A stretch of 64,000 nucleotides of DNA from contig MU004230.1 in NCBI GenBank assembly GCA_010405405.1, forward strand, positions 765,744 to 829,743, written 5' to 3'. Under the pieces are notes generated by a model. The model was not told the origin of the DNA and searched no databases. It saw only the letters and a list, made by a program, of their open reading frames with translations. Positions 10,818 through 23,224 of the stretch are shown here, piece by piece. Made by a program: the position numbers and the translations under genes. The stretch is from Microthyrium microscopicum (taxonomy: Eukaryota > Ascomycota > Dothideomycetes > Microthyriales > Microthyriaceae). Position 1 is the first letter of the stretch. Each line of letters begins with the position of its first letter.

Positions 10818-11698
10818 TCAATCCTCAGAGGGTTCTGCTATCGCGTCTTCGGCCTTTTTGCTAGGTTTTCGCTTTCTCTTCCTCTTTGCTGCATCTTCAG
10901 TCGTTAGTTCCGATGCTTCTTGATCTTCCTCCCTATTTCGTGGAGGTGCTCGTTCCGTTCTCTGCTTCTTTGGTTTCTTGATGCTGAGAGGATTTGGTCC
11001 TTTGGGTCCCTTGGATTTCCGTTTCTTCTCCGAAGATTGTGTGTCCTGCTGGTCTACCGGTTGTGCTGCATTTTCCTCCTCGTTTTCAGCGTCTTCTCGA
11101 TCACGCTTGCCTAAAACGGTTCGAGCATTGATCCGCATCTTCAACCCCTGGCGAGCCTTTTTCCGTTCCTCTTGAAGTCTAACATCACTGGTGGATTTAG
11201 CCATGGGCTCCATGATCATGACGCTGCGATTGATGTAGATGAGAGGCACCCCTGGTACGCCTCGCATATGAGATCGCACTTCGGGATCCTGGCTAGCCAC
11301 CACATAATGATGTTTCTTCCCATCCACCACTTGGCTCAAACATTCGAGTGTAGAAAGGGGGTCTTCAAGTTCGTGATGGTTGCATAGACGGCGTTCGAAG
11401 GATTTGGCGAGGGCGATATTTTGTGCATCTTTTTCGGCGTAGAGATGGCGCATACAACACGTCGTGATCACTGCAGCAGAGTCAGCATTGCTTGAATTTC
11501 TGAGATTTGATTATACATACTTGGCTTGATTTCCGCGTGTAAAGTGCGACTAAGTCCACCAACTAGGTCCATATGAAAGCGCATCGAGTCTTTGACTAAC
11601 TCGGCATCCACTAGCACCTGGTATGGTTGACGAAAGTTGAAAGTTAACTCATACTGGTGCATGAGCTTCCGATACTGTTTGGAGCGTTTACCGCGCAT
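10818..11698 (-). CDS. UTP23: rRNA-processing protein UTP23
   Basis: Small-subunit processome factor of the PIN-like Fcf1/Utp23 family, nucleolar, needed for early pre-18S processing and snR30 release. Two exons on the minus strand: 11521-11698 (first) and 10818-11470, 276 residues. The start MRGKRSKQYRKLMHQYELTF is diagnostic, and the PIN-like domain follows (LVDAELVKD, then KPMITTCCMRHLY, then HHYVVASQDPEVR). The C-terminus is a long Lys/Arg/Glu-rich tail with several nuclear-signal-like clusters. The open frame reaches 11719 only through a GTG, so 11698 is the start. The intron is 50 nt. Confidence 0.95.
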
Positions 11699-12196
11699 TC
11701 TGAAGGTGCGGTATTTCACAGACGAGGGGGAATGAGATAAGCTTGAAGGATCAAGATTGCTGTCACGAAACTTGGGAAAAAAAGTTATGCCTGGAAGTAA
11801 GAAAAAGAGCAGTCAGTATATCCGGGATAGCTCTGAGCTTAGTGGGGCGTCACTAATCCTTGCAGGGTTTAGTGCCTTTCTGTCTCTTCTCCCAACTAAA
11901 TTTAGCCTAGCTGACACAGCTCTTCCCAGCCACTACACAAGCTTATAAAACGGTAGCAGCCAGCATCTTTAGTGCAAGCTATCTTCGCTGACTACCAAGA
12001 ATTTTACACCCATGACTATACGGAGAGGGGTAACCTTTTGAAACCATTAACTTGTTCTTTCTGAGTACGCCCGTCGAGCTGGCGTGAGGCACTATGACCT
12101 GCAGTCATAGCCTTATAGCTGGGTAGAGAAGAGAAACTTGTTTCTTGCGAGTCGCTTTTGTCGGAACCTGCCTCAGATCTTCTTTTCAACTTGTCG
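11699..12196. promoter_or_regulatory. Divergent promoter region, UTP23 / ATG22
   Basis: A 498-bp gap between divergent genes. No gene, repeat or structured RNA recognised. Confidence 0.5.
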
Positions 12197-14002
12197 ATGG
12201 ATCCAGAAGAAACAAGCACTCGATGGACCGGGAAGGATTCTCGTCCGACGACGCAGAAAGAGCTTTGGGGCTGGTATTCATGCGGTTTAGCTGCTGAGGT
12301 TTTTGCTGTTTGTGGAGTTGGTATTGATCCCTTATCGAATAACGCGTATCAAATTCAAAGCTAATGGTCTTGTAGGTTCATTTCTACCAGTGACATTAGA
12401 ACAGCTTGCTCGGGAGAATGGAGTGCTGCTATCAGATAAAAAGACACCATGTGTTCAGTTCAACACTGCACTGCAAACACGAGGCCTCGCTCGACGCGAT
12501 GACAATCAATGCGTTATCAGTGTTCTGGGCCATGAAGTAAACTCTTCTAGCTTTGCATTGTATTCCTTCTCTTTAGCCATCCTTGTACAAACACTAGTTC
12601 TGATCTCGATTGGAGCCATTGCAGATTATGGTATGTATTACTTAAGAGGTTGGAATCATGTTCTAACTAAGTCACAGGTGGCAACCGTAAGAAGCTCTTC
12701 CTTGCGTTCAATTATATGGGTGCAACAGCGAGTATGCTTTATATTCTAGTCTTTCCAGCAATATACCTCTTTGGTGTATTACTGACCATTATTGCCGTGG
12801 CTTCCCTAGGATCGGTCTTTGTATTACTAAACTCTTTTCTGCCTCTTTTAGTTGCAACACATCCCTCGATTAGCAACGATCATGATGGCTCAGATATTCC
12901 CCTGGATCCCCTGACATTCGATAACGACAATGAGGATGTGAACGATGATTCAGCATCCAATGGGCTACTACAGAATAGAATTGGATTCAACAAGTACAAA
13001 GAACCGGGCGCTGTATCACCAGCACTCCAACTCTCGAATCAGATATCTTCCAAGGGCGTCGGTATTGGCTATGCTGCAGCAGTATTTGTGCAAATCCTCA
13101 GTATTGGTATCATCCTCCTTTACAACAAGTTCAGTACAGCGGCAACAACTCAGACTTGGCCAATGCGTACTGTGTTATTCATAGTCGGTCTATGGTGGGC
13201 CTGCTTTACCTTTCCTACAGCATGGTGGCTCCATCGAAGACCTGGACCCCCATTACCAAGTCAAACAGTCTCTAGGAGTGGAATCCGGGGTGGCATTACT
13301 TACATTATTTTCGCCTGGTCCTCGCTCTGGCAAACCATGAAAATAGCAATGCAACTTCGACAGGTTGTTCTTTTTCTCATCGCCTGGTTCGTGCTTTCGG
13401 ATGGTATTGCAACAATATCTGGAACAGCTATTCTCTTCGCTCGCACCGAGCTGGACCTCGGCACTGCTGGTGTAGCTGTCCTTTCTATCACTGCCACAGC
13501 TTCAGGCATTCTAGGAGCATTCTACTGGCCTAAGATTGGCAAGCGATATAACCTAAACTCAATATCTGTCGTGATAGCCTGTGTCATCATATACGAGATT
13601 GTACCACTCTACGGACTTGCGGGCTTTCTACCATTCCTTCAGAATTTAGGAGTTGGTGGCCTTCAACAATGGTGGGAGCTCTACCCGCTCGGTTTTATAC
13701 TAGGATTTGTTATGGGAGGAATTTCGTCTTATTGTCGTTCCATCTATGGCGCACTCATTCCACCTGGTATGGAGGCTTCTTTTTATGCTCTGTATGCTGT
13801 CACGGACAAGGGAAGCTCAGTGATCGGCCCAGCTATTGTGGGGAGAATTATTGATGCGACTGGGTCTGTCAGAATGGGGTTCTGGTTCCTAGCTGTTGTA
13901 ATGATATTACCAGCTCCGCTATTCTGGCTTGTTGACGTGGAGAAGGGGAGGATTGAAGGAATTGAAATGGCATCACGTAGAGGCAAGCGACGATTAGGAT
14001 GA
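12197..14002 (+). CDS. ATG22: Autophagy-related protein 22 (vacuolar amino-acid effluxer)
   Basis: Major-facilitator-like vacuolar membrane protein that exports amino acids released by autophagic breakdown. Three exons: 12197-12320, 12376-12630 and 12678-14002, 567 residues. The N-terminus [18 protein letters not shown] and the run [21 protein letters not shown] are Atg22 hallmarks; [13 protein letters not shown] follows in exon 2. About a dozen hydrophobic segments are visible, with an acidic hydrophilic loop ([19 protein letters not shown]) after the third or fourth. The conserved late segment [19 protein letters not shown] is intact. Introns are 55 and 47 nt. An upstream TTG frame was ignored because the first in-frame ATG gives the family start. 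Confidence 0.95.
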
Positions 14003-14407
14003 CGAGTATGTATGTATGAATGAATTGATGGCATTTCCCATTCTCTTTTGAAGGAAACTGCATGTCCTCGTTATGATCGCCGGATGTCCATTATGGTCCC
14101 ATTGCTTACCATTGCCGCAGCCTATTGGCTCTGCAAAAAAGTATCACCATTGCAAGAGTATGAAGACAATGGGATGGAGTTGGGATCGTTATAAACTAGT
14201 ACTAAACGAGCAGACATATACCGCTGAGGTAAACAATACTGCTCCAAGTCTGAGCGGACAGTTTAATTACGACCTAGCTACGACTTGGCATGGTATAATT
14301 TTGGTAGTGGGTGCGGTGGTGGGGTCGAAATTGGTGCTTCAACCACAACTCGATCGTGAAATCTCCTGAATGACTTCGACTCATTAAACCCTATCAACTC
14401 CTATAAA
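14003..14407. other. Intergenic between ATG22 and SRP72
   Basis: A 405-bp gap between tandem genes. A 98-codon open frame on the plus strand (14073-14369) has no coding character and overlaps the probable SRP72 promoter. Confidence 0.5.
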
Positions 14408-16304
14408 ATGTCTGCTCCACGTCAGGACCTGGCCAGTCTTCTGAAGCAGACCAATCTCAACGACCACAGCGAAATCTTGAAGGCCGCCAATGCATCGCTG
14501 AAGAAATCCAAGTCCGATATCACGGCCCACCACGCGCGCCTAATTGCCCTTTTACTCCTCGAGCGCTATGATGACGCCGCCAAGGTCGCACAAGATGATT
14601 CACCGAAGCTAAAGCAAAGCACCTGGGAATGGCTCTATGCTGGCTATCAAAAAGACGATCTTGACCATGCAACGTTAAAATCTCCACAAGACCAGCCCCG
14701 TGGTCTTCTTCACCTTCGCGCGCAAGCTGTATGTAAACATGCAGTACATGTTTCTTAAGTCAATAGCTAATCGATGTTTCTAGCTTTACAGAGCGGAAAA
14801 GTTTACAGAAGCTGCCGAGATTTACGACGAATTATCCAATGGCCCTGAAGCAGAAGCCGAAGAGTTCGACTTGAAAATAAATAAGGCTGCGGTGGAAGCA
14901 CAGTTAGAATGGAGTTCTCCCGGAAATTCGACCCGAAAGCATTCGAGAGAAGATATGGACACTTTTGAAAGTGCTTTCAATGCCGCGTGTGGTTGTATCG
15001 CGCGGCGAGATTTCGTTCCGGCACAGATACTGTTGAAGAGAGCAGAGCGTCAGTGTTTATAGGGCTCAATTCAAGACACTTTGCTAATGAGCGCTCAGAA
15101 TTATGCTCTAGCTCCGATGATCTTTCTGACGACATTAAAAAGACAGAGCTTCCCCCAATTCTCATTCAGCAAGCATATGTTCTCTCCACACTGGGAAAGC
15201 ATGAAGAAGCCACTAAACTGTGCGAAAGTCTAGCTATCAACGAGTAAGTCTATGAAGATTCGTTACTCTACGATAAACTAACACTGAAACAGTATATCAG
15301 ACTTACCGACTCGCCATCTAGCATACGTCAACTATCTCTCGTCCAAGGAAACTAACCCCTATCTCGCCCACCGGGGCTTTTATTCAACACCCGCTGCCTC
15401 GTCCAAAGATAGGCCTTTTCAATTCCAAAAGTCGATACTAGACTCCAATGCCGACACACTCAACTTCCAAACCCACAAAAGCTCAGCGATCACAGCTTCC
15501 TCCACCGATTCGCCGTCCACTATTCCTCAACTACTGCTCGCTGTCCAACTCGCCGTGATAGGGAAGAAATCAGCCCACGCAACCACCCTAATTGAGAACT
15601 TCATCAAATCCGATACCGTTCCTGAATCCACGCGCCGTTCTCCAGGTCTTATCGCCGTGCTCACCGCCCTTTACAACTCCCAATCTCGCAATTCGGAAGC
15701 TCGCTCAACCTTACTCTCCGCAGCCACCCATTCTGCTTCCAGCAGCACCCCCAACGCCTCCCTTCTACACGCCGCTGGCGCCGCCCTCCTCGCCACCGGC
15801 AACGACACTGATCTCCCTGCAGCTAAAAAGCTCTTTACCAAACTACTTGACCTCAATTCATCCGACAAGCGCGCCGCCGCCGGTCTCGTCGCCTGCGGAT
15901 CTACCGACAAACACCTGTTGTCCGCGCTGACGCCCGCCTCACGTTTAATTTCGCAACTCGACGCCTCTGCCCTCGAAGATGCCGGCATCCCGCACACGAA
16001 ACCACCCACAGCACCGACCAAGCGAGCCGCACCAGCTGGCCAGACGGGCGGACGAAAGCGCCGGCTGGCAAAGAGTCGCATGCCTAAGGATTATGTGGAG
16101 GGCAAGCAGATGGATCCAGAGCGCTGGCTGCCGCTGAAAGACCGCAACTCATGGCGGCCCAAGGGACGGAAGGGCAAGGCGAGACAGGCGGGCTTGACGC
16201 AGGGAGGACCAGTCGAGGAGAAGGAGACAGCTGCGCCGCGAGCGGGTGCGGAGGTAGCAAAGGCGCCGCCAATGAAGAAGAAGAAAGGGAAGAGTAAAAA
16301 GTAG
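14408..16304 (+). CDS. SRP72: Signal recognition particle subunit SRP72
   Basis: Large protein subunit of the signal recognition particle; with SRP68 it binds 7S RNA and supports co-translational targeting to the ER. Four exons: 14408-14728, 14784-15048, 15099-15243 and 15293-16304, 580 residues. The N-terminal two thirds are TPR-like helices (LYRAEKFTEAAEIYDEL, AYVLSTLGKHEEATKLCE). The Lys-rich C-terminus carries the SRP72 RNA-binding signature (RMPKDYVEGKQMDPERWLPL, then RPKGRKGKAR). Intron 2 has a weaker GTCAGT donor but is required: it removes a stop and restores LLKRAEQLC. The long fourth exon is rich in Ala and Ser before the RNA-binding tail. Confidence 0.94.
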
Positions 16305-16936
16305 AGATATCACAACTTTGTTCATGGCAACAGTTTGTGCAATACAAATGGCACCGTTGCATCAAATGTGCTGTCTACCATCTCCTACGCTCCATCATTA
16401 CACAGTTTGTGTAAGGTCCTTTACTCTCCCTCATATACTCTGGCAGTTTGAAGTATCCTACAGTTCGTAAAGTGCGATGGGAGACATCCTACTTGATGCG
16501 AGCGCGCCTTGTATTTGCCATTTTTGACATATCACGAATATGACGATGAACCAAAAATCACTGCTAATCCATAGCATTACTATAATGTGACGCTTCGGCT
16601 ATGAGCAGCCAAGGCTAATGGTACATAAAAGGCCATAAAGCCATTATAAATCTTTTGAATGTGTGCTTCTTGCACTACATTACCCAACTCATTAAGAATG
16701 TGTAAACAAATTTGCAAAAACTCCTAGCCAATGCCTTGTCCGATAACTTTCCATGCATGCAATGGTATCAACCGAAAGTGTAAATCGATCAGTAGCAAAA
16801 ATCTTCCATCCGTGAAATATGCAAAATTGCTGCTCCTTTCTCAACATTAATACATGTCGTGTTGTGTCCTACACTGATACCTGTCATATTATGCCAACCT
16901 GTGGCAGGGGCCGCGACCTGTGGTGTGATGCCACTA
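16305..16936. other. Convergent intergenic region, SRP72 / SET9
   Basis: 632 AT-rich bases between two convergent genes, so it should hold both 3' ends. Nothing else recognised. Confidence 0.5.
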
Positions 16937-19209
16937 TTAGTGGATAGTGGTCTTTTTGGTGGTTTTTGTGATGGTGGTCTTCGTCATGCCTGACGGCTTT
17001 GAGGCCGTGACGACTGTGACCTTGGTCTTGGTAGTGGTCTTCTTGGCCTTCGCTGCGACTCGACTGGCCTTTTGGGCCTCCTTCCACTTGTCGTCCCACT
17101 CTTCCTCGACAGAACGCCAACCTTTCCAGATACCACCCTTTACGGGGGCCTTTTTCTCGGATTTGACCTTCTTGTTGCCTTGACTTGAGGGAGCGGGAGA
17201 CTCACTGTCAAGTCCAGACTCATCGTCGGCTTTGCGCTTGTTGGAGCCCATCACTCGATTGATGAGACGGTGATCCATTATCCGAATCTCGCTATCATTA
17301 TCGCCCTCACGTTGAGACTTGGGCCAGATGAATCCATAGAGTTTGCTATGGCGCTCACATCGTGGACATTCAATATGTGGCTCGTACGCGTTCTCTTGGA
17401 TGAAATCCCCAGTGCAAGTAACACATTGGAGCTGCTTCGAATGAGGAGTTGCTAGCAAGGCCTTGGATGTGAGATAATCTCCAGGAACGCGTGCTCGGTG
17501 AGGCTGGTCGGCCTCCTGGATAGTGTGACGCTTGTTGCGCCGAGTTTGAGCCTTTACAGGTCGCGCGGACTCTCTCAAAGACTCGATGCTGCGACGAACT
17601 TGCTCCACAATCTCCGGATCATGTTCCATGTCCGAGAGAGACGACAAAGCATCTTCGTCTTCATCAAGTGTTACGGACGTGGTGACGGCTTGAGTCGTCT
17701 CCTCAACAATTTCAGTGGAGGGAACAATTGTCGCATCGCCGTCTTCGTGTGCATTCGGAGTCTCGTTGTCAGTGATCTCTGCGGCGAGAATGCTGTCCAC
17801 TGTATTGAGCATGCTTTTCTGCACATGATCATGGTCGTCCGCGATTGAGCTCGCAGGGGTGGACTTGGGGGATAGGGGAGTTTGTATGGCCTGGAGTGGT
17901 CCCGAAGAGGCTGAGTCAGACTCATCAGATTTGTGGTCCAGAAAATCGGCGAGGCGCTGTAATTGCGACTTAGGCTTCGCGATGGTTCGAGGAAATTGAG
18001 TGACTTCAGGCTTATCAAGCAGGTCCAAGGCTTGTGCAACGCTTCCGAATTCAGACTCTTCTTCCTTGACCAGTTCGGATGATGCACCAGTGACAGTATT
18101 GAGCTCTGGTACGATACTTGCGCTCTTCGACGGCGTAAGTTTTAGACGTTTCTGCGGTACACTCATGCTTGATGAAATTGTGTGTTCAATTTTGCGCTTT
18201 GGAGAGGCGACCACGAATGCAGGAGTACTGCTTATACTACGATCAACAGAAGTCTTTCGACGCTTCGATGATTGTTCAGCACCAGGGGTAGCAGTGCCAG
18301 ACGTACTCTTTCGCTGAGATTGGAATTTTTCAGAGGCTTTTGTAAGCTCGGCAGAAGAGGATTCTCGCGCGTTGGTTGTACCCTCAGGTGCCCAACCGTT
18401 GACCTGCTTCTTTTCGCAAGTTACGCAAAGACATTCGCAATTGTCCTCGCCAAAGTAGTCATCGCTGTACTTAACAGTGATCTCTTCACCAATTCTAATG
18501 GGGCGCTTGGCCACAACGTCCATTCTATGGCTGTCGTTCGAAACAAGCTCCGCATTGGCGTCACAATCGTGATTGGCGAACCGCGCAGGACCGAGGAAGA
18601 GAGACATTGTCTTTTTTCTATTAGAATGGACAATGCTGAAAGAGCGACGCTTCAAGTCCAGCTCTTTCTCCTCTTCAGGCGACAGGGTGACCATAGTACC
18701 GCATAGATATTTGATCCGCTCCTTGTTCGCAATATTCTTACGCGCAGTGACAGACGCTTCCTTCTCGCAGATGGTATAGCGGTTGGTGGTTGTGACCTCG
18801 AAGGGCGACTCGGGAAGGTATATGCGGACATATTTTTCGAGATGTCGCTGGAAATTGGTGAGGTCGAAGTTGGAGCGCAATCTGGAAGTATATTTCTTGA
18901 ATGCCGGGAGGTTTTGCAATTGCTGCATGGTGGCTTTCACATCGCTTCGAATGACAATGTTCTCTTTCAAGATCTTGATGATATCGTTTTCTTTGAGTTG
19001 GCGTTCGGGCTTGTAGTAGCCATGGTTTTTCCGGATGGTGGTCCAGAAGAAGACCTAGCGCATGGTTAGTGTGATGCTCAAGGCAGGCGCAAAAGCAGAG
19101 ATCAACTAACGTGATCCACCAGCGCGTCAGTTATAAAGTCGTCATTTTCCGCAAGCTGCTTGTACCGTAGAGTGGCTTTCTTGGACAAGGTATCTGGATT
19201 TGGTGCCAT
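16937..19209 (-). CDS. SET9: Histone H4-K20 methyltransferase (SET9/KMT5 family)
   Basis: SET-domain enzyme that methylates lysine 20 of histone H4, a mark used in DNA-damage checkpoint signalling. Two minus-strand exons: 19111-19209 (first, 33 codons) and 16937-19054, 738 residues. The N-terminus MAPNPDTLSKKATLRYKQLA and the block FFWTTIRKNHGYYK are the Suv420 N-terminal helices. The SET core shows RFANHDCDANAEL (AdoMet and lysine pocket) and GEEITVKYSDDYFG, with a short Cys-rich post-SET (NCECLCVTCEKK). The long C-terminal half is disordered, with Ser/Glu-rich and basic patches, as usual for fungal Set9. Intron of 56 nt. The gene is divergent from VMS1. Confidence 0.95.
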
Positions 19210-20036
19210 GCTTGCTCTTCGATCGAAGATGAGATTAAGCGGTTGCAGTGGAGGTGCGGGAAGTGGTTGGGGGACGAGGGAAAGGGATTGTTGTGAAGAA
19301 TGAATTGTCGGTTGAAGATATCATAAGGAACCAAAGCTGAAGCTAGCGCGTGGAGGTCGAGGCAGCTACGAGTCCAATGGTCACTTCCAGAGTTAGAGGG
19401 GGGGTATCCAAGTTCAGCCTGTGTTTCTTCCTTTAATCGTGGTGGGAGAGGGCGAGTATCAACGCCATAACAACAGTTGGTGTGCAAGATCAAGAGGTGG
19501 ACTCGCAGATTCGCAGACTCGCAAGTGAAGACAGAAGAGCGAGCGCAAGGTTGGGGAGTGCCAGATCAAATGCAGGGCTGTTACGCCCCGGTTCCCGCTA
19601 TTCCTCTTTGGGATGTGTTGATGTCGGAAGCGGGCCGCACTGATCACTTCCAGCCCCCGACCAGTCTTCCCGAGGTTCCAGGGCCAAACCATTCACCTTC
19701 AAATGTTTTTGGTGTTGAGGTGACTGTCTGGCTCAGCCTTGTAACGGTGTCTAATTCCGGCAATCAGGTCGTCTTGTGAAATTGATATATAACTTTGCAA
19801 AGTTCGCAACCTTTTTCTGACGGCCATAAGATCACTTCTCCGATTGCAAGTACGGAGTAGAATTTGGAAGATCGCGTGCGGCTAAGGTGTGAATTTTCGC
19901 CTCAGACCACAATACCTGAAGTCCAAGGCGTACAGACTGCAGCCTTATTAATATCAAACCCACCAGTCGACAACGTCAGGTTCGACCAGTCATTCATCCA
20001 ATATCAACTGTTTGTATCCGAGTGAATCTTCGCGAA
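19210..20036. promoter_or_regulatory. Divergent promoter region, SET9 / VMS1
   Basis: 827 bp between two divergent genes. No further gene or repeat recognised. Short open frames here lack coding character. Confidence 0.5.
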
Positions 20037-21953
20037 ATGGCCTCTATCACCCCGGAGATTGTTCAAAAGCCGCTATATGTTTTCCAACTGCCGGAGGAGC
20101 TCCTTCAAACTTTAGTCCGCAAGACAAACGGATCAGCAATCACTGAGGAGGCGGCACCATCCAAAGAGGTAGAATCTCAGCCGGAGCAATCGGAGATCGT
20201 CCAAGAATATGACAAAAAGGATGCAGCGCCTGCCAAAGCAACTTCATGCAATCTTTGTGGACTTTCTTTTCCCACTCTCCAGGAACAACGCAGTCATGTC
20301 AAGTCAGATCTCCACAATTACAACCTAAAGCAAAAGATAAAGGGATTCAAACCTGTGACTGAAGCAGAGTTTGACAAACTCATTGGCGAGCTTGACGAAA
20401 GCATATCCGGCTCAGAATCGTCTAGTTCTGAGAGTGAAGCAGATGACAAGGCCCAGGACAGCACTCTTACAGCATTATTGAGACGACAGGCCAAGATATC
20501 GAATCCAAATGATCAGCCGGAAGTTAAACAAGAAACTGTGGGTCAGCCGTTGATTTGGCTTGGATCTTCATCTCTACCACCAAATATCTCCTTGGGCGTG
20601 TACCGAGTACTATTCTCCAAAGATGAGCTGGACGATGTGGTGCCCTTAATTCAACAAAAACAATTCGCTCCAATAGTTCAGGGCCGCAAGTTCGGAACAA
20701 ATGTCGCTCCAGCAAATTCAAATACTCCAACATATTTTCTTTGCATGATAGGGGGTGGTCATTTCGCCGCCATGGTCGTATCCCTGGCTCCCAAACTTGT
20801 CACCACACACAAAGGCGCCCACGATCGCCAGGCCGTTGTTTTGGCTCACAAAACATTCCATCGCTATACCACCCGTCGAAAGCAAGGTGGTGCTCAATCA
20901 ACCAGCGATGCGGCAAAAGGCGCTGCCCACTCAGCAGGCTCCAGTCTCCGACGTGCCAACGAAGCAGCCCTGGCCACTGAGATTCGCGCACTCCTAGCCG
21001 AGTGGAAACAACTCATCAATGATTGTGAACTCGTATTCATCCGCGCCACAGGCAGTACGAACCGACGGACCCTCTTTGGTCCCTATGACGGCCAAGTCCT
21101 GCGCTCCAACGATCCACGCAACCGCGGCTTCCCCTTTACTACTCGACGAGCCACGCAATCAGAGCTAACACGCGCCTTTGTCGAGCTTACCCGAGTCAAA
21201 GTCAGTTATATCGACGAAAGTGCACTCAAACAAGTCGCAGCGCCAGCACCCGTCCCAGTCGACAAACCAGCTGCCCCTAAAAAGGTCAAACTATCCGCAG
21301 AAGAACAAGCAGCTCAACTACACACGACACAACTCGCAGCACTCATCAAACGCGCCAAAGTTCCAGCGCTCGTATCATACATCAGCACCAACAAGATCGA
21401 TCTATCCACCTTCACATTCTCACCTGCCAACACACACACGCCTACGCCTTTACATCTGGCAGCCTCACTCAGTAGCGCGCCCGTAGTGACAGCTTTACTA
21501 ACCCGCTGCAATGCCAATCCCACTACCATCAATGCAGAGTCCCATACCGCTATATCACTCACTCGTGACCGCGCCACCCGCGACGCATTCCGTCTAGCTC
21601 GCCATACACTCGGTGAATCCGCCTGCGACTGGACAGCAGCTGGCGTCGGATCAGCACTCACGCCCGCCGAAGCTCAGGCACGCGACGCAGAGGAGAAGAG
21701 CGCGGCAGATGCAGAAGCAGCCAAGGAGACGATACGACGCAAAGCAGAGACAGATCGATTACGAAAAGCAGATGTGGACAAAGAAGACGCAGATCGCGAG
21801 AAGCGTGTGGGCAAGGGGCAGGTGCTGGGAGAGATGAGTGGCGCGGAGAAGAGAGAGGTACAGGCGAGAGGCATGACGCCGGAGATGAGGATGAAGTTGG
21901 AACGGGAGAGACGGGCGAGGGCGGCTGAGGAGCGGTTTAGAAGAGCTGGTTGA
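20037..21953 (+). CDS. VMS1: VMS1/ANKZF1 peptidyl-tRNA release factor of ribosome quality control
   Basis: Releases nascent chains from stalled 60S subunits in ribosome-associated quality control and recruits Cdc48/p97. Intronless, 638 residues; the upstream frame opens only with GTG, so the ATG at 20037 is used. Domains in order: a C2H2 finger at about residue 71 (CNLCGLSF with two spaced His); the VLRF1 domain, with FLCMIGGGHFAAMV and the release loop RRKQGGAQSTSD, whose Gln falls near residue 287; SAGSSLRRANEAAL; ankyrin-like repeats (TPLHLAASLSSAPVVTALL); and a charged C-terminal coiled coil. The tail RERRARAAEERFRR fits the VCP-interacting motif Rx5AAxxR. All expected parts are present. 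Confidence 0.93.
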   Translation: MASITPEIVQKPLYVFQLPEELLQTLVRKTNGSAITEEAAPSKEVESQPEQSEIVQEYDKKDAAPAKATSCNLCGLSFPTLQEQRSHVKSDLHNYNLKQKIKGFKPVTEAEFDKLIGELDESISGSESSSSESEADDKAQDSTLTALLRRQAKISNPNDQPEVKQETVGQPLIWLGSSSLPPNISLGVYRVLFSKDELDDVVPLIQQKQFAPIVQGRKFGTNVAPANSNTPTYFLCMIGGGHFAAMVVSLAPKLVTTHKGAHDRQAVVLAHKTFHRYTTRRKQGGAQSTSDAAKGAAHSAGSSLRRANEAALATEIRALLAEWKQLINDCELVFIRATGSTNRRTLFGPYDGQVLRSNDPRNRGFPFTTRRATQSELTRAFVELTRVKVSYIDESALKQVAAPAPVPVDKPAAPKKVKLSAEEQAAQLHTTQLAALIKRAKVPALVSYISTNKIDLSTFTFSPANTHTPTPLHLAASLSSAPVVTALLTRCNANPTTINAESHTAISLTRDRATRDAFRLARHTLGESACDWTAAGVGSALTPAEAQARDAEEKSAADAEAAKETIRRKAETDRLRKADVDKEDADREKRVGKGQVLGEMSGAEKREVQARGMTPEMRMKLERERRARAAEERFRRAG

Positions 21954-22100
21954 TTGAGTCACGTTATGAAATGAAGCACTATTGCACGACAGAAGATTGA
22001 TTTGAGGGAAGAATGGTATTGATATTGATTGATGCTATGGATGAATATATGAATGGTAGGCTATGGATGATTGAAGCAATGGAGATGAATAAATCGATGG

Positions 22101-22310
22101 CGAAGAATGCGTAAAGATGAGGATGAATCCGTAAAAATGAGGTTGAATGCGTAAAGATGAGGATGATTGCGTAAAGATGAGGATGAATGCGTAAAGATGA
22201 GGATGAATCCGTAAAGATGAGGATGAATGCGTAAAGATGAGGATGAATGCGTAAAGATGAGGATGAATTCCGTAAAGCTGAGGATGAATGCGTAAAGATG
22301 AGGATGAATG
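22101..22310. repeat. 20-bp minisatellite, about 10 copies
   Basis: Tandem units close to GATGAGGATGAATGCGTAAA. The GTAAA core recurs at 22111, 22131, 22151, 22171, 22191, 22211, 22231, 22251, 22272 and 22292, so the period is exactly 20 bp until a 1-bp insertion before the ninth unit. A related block (GAATRAATCRATGGSGAAGA, then ATGYGTAA) flanks the array on both sides, at about 22087 and 22362, suggesting the array grew inside an older, longer unit. It lies just 3' of VMS1. Confidence 0.9.
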
Positions 22311-23224
22311 AATCAATGAAGAAGAATAAATCAATGAGGATGAATGTGTAATGATGCGGTTGAATGAATCAATGGGGAAGAATGTGTAAAAATGCCAGTC
22401 CAGCGTCCAGTCCAAGTACCAGTTCCAGGATCCAGACCCAGTATCCAGGTCCAAAAGAGCAGTGCCACGAGCACTTTGGAGACACCACGAGGCCTCTGGC
22501 AGACACGAGCTGCGTCCCAAACGAAACCACCAATCCTCCAATCCAAACCTCATCACCCTTCTCGGCCATCGCAGCCATCGGAGTGGTCGTTGGGTGTCGA
22601 GTTCGGCATCGACCACCCAATTTGGGGTCAACCATTGAGCATTCGAACGTTAGCAGGCAACTTAGCAATCAGGAAAAGGGGAGGGGACTTACCAATCTTG
22701 GTGAATGAGCTTCACGGGCTGGGGATCACCGGGATCCAATCGAGGTACCTAAAAGCTAGAGAAGTTTTCACGTGAGCAAATGAACAAAAGCACTAAAAAC
22801 CTACCGTGGGAGGCAAAGTCAGTACCATCCAGACCAGTCAGACCAAGGGGCCGGGACCAGAAGGGACCAGAGACCAGAAACGACACTGGCGATGCTGAAG
22901 TTGCCAACAAAAGGATACTGAGATAAGAGGATGAGAAAAGCACAACCGAACCAAACGAGTGTCCATGTTGATATCCTGTTTTTGGTGTGGATGCAGATAT
23001 CCATCAGGAGGGGGCCACCCATCGCTGACTTCAATCCTCACCACGGTCCTGGAAATCTCGGCCTCCCAACCGAGAAGTTCCAGAGTTGAAAAAGTTTTGA
23101 ACCATTTTTTTGGGGATATATGGATGCCTCGACTTATGCGAGGGGGGAATAAGGCGACTTGGGCCGGTAACGGATTAAAGGCGCGGAATAGGCCATGTCG
23201 TAAAGCGTTCCCTGGGTGTGACGG

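Noticed and set aside
22035-22631. 198-codon minus frame with Ile/His/Ser repeats
   Set aside because: Produced by the 20-bp minisatellite, which cycles through all frames without stops.
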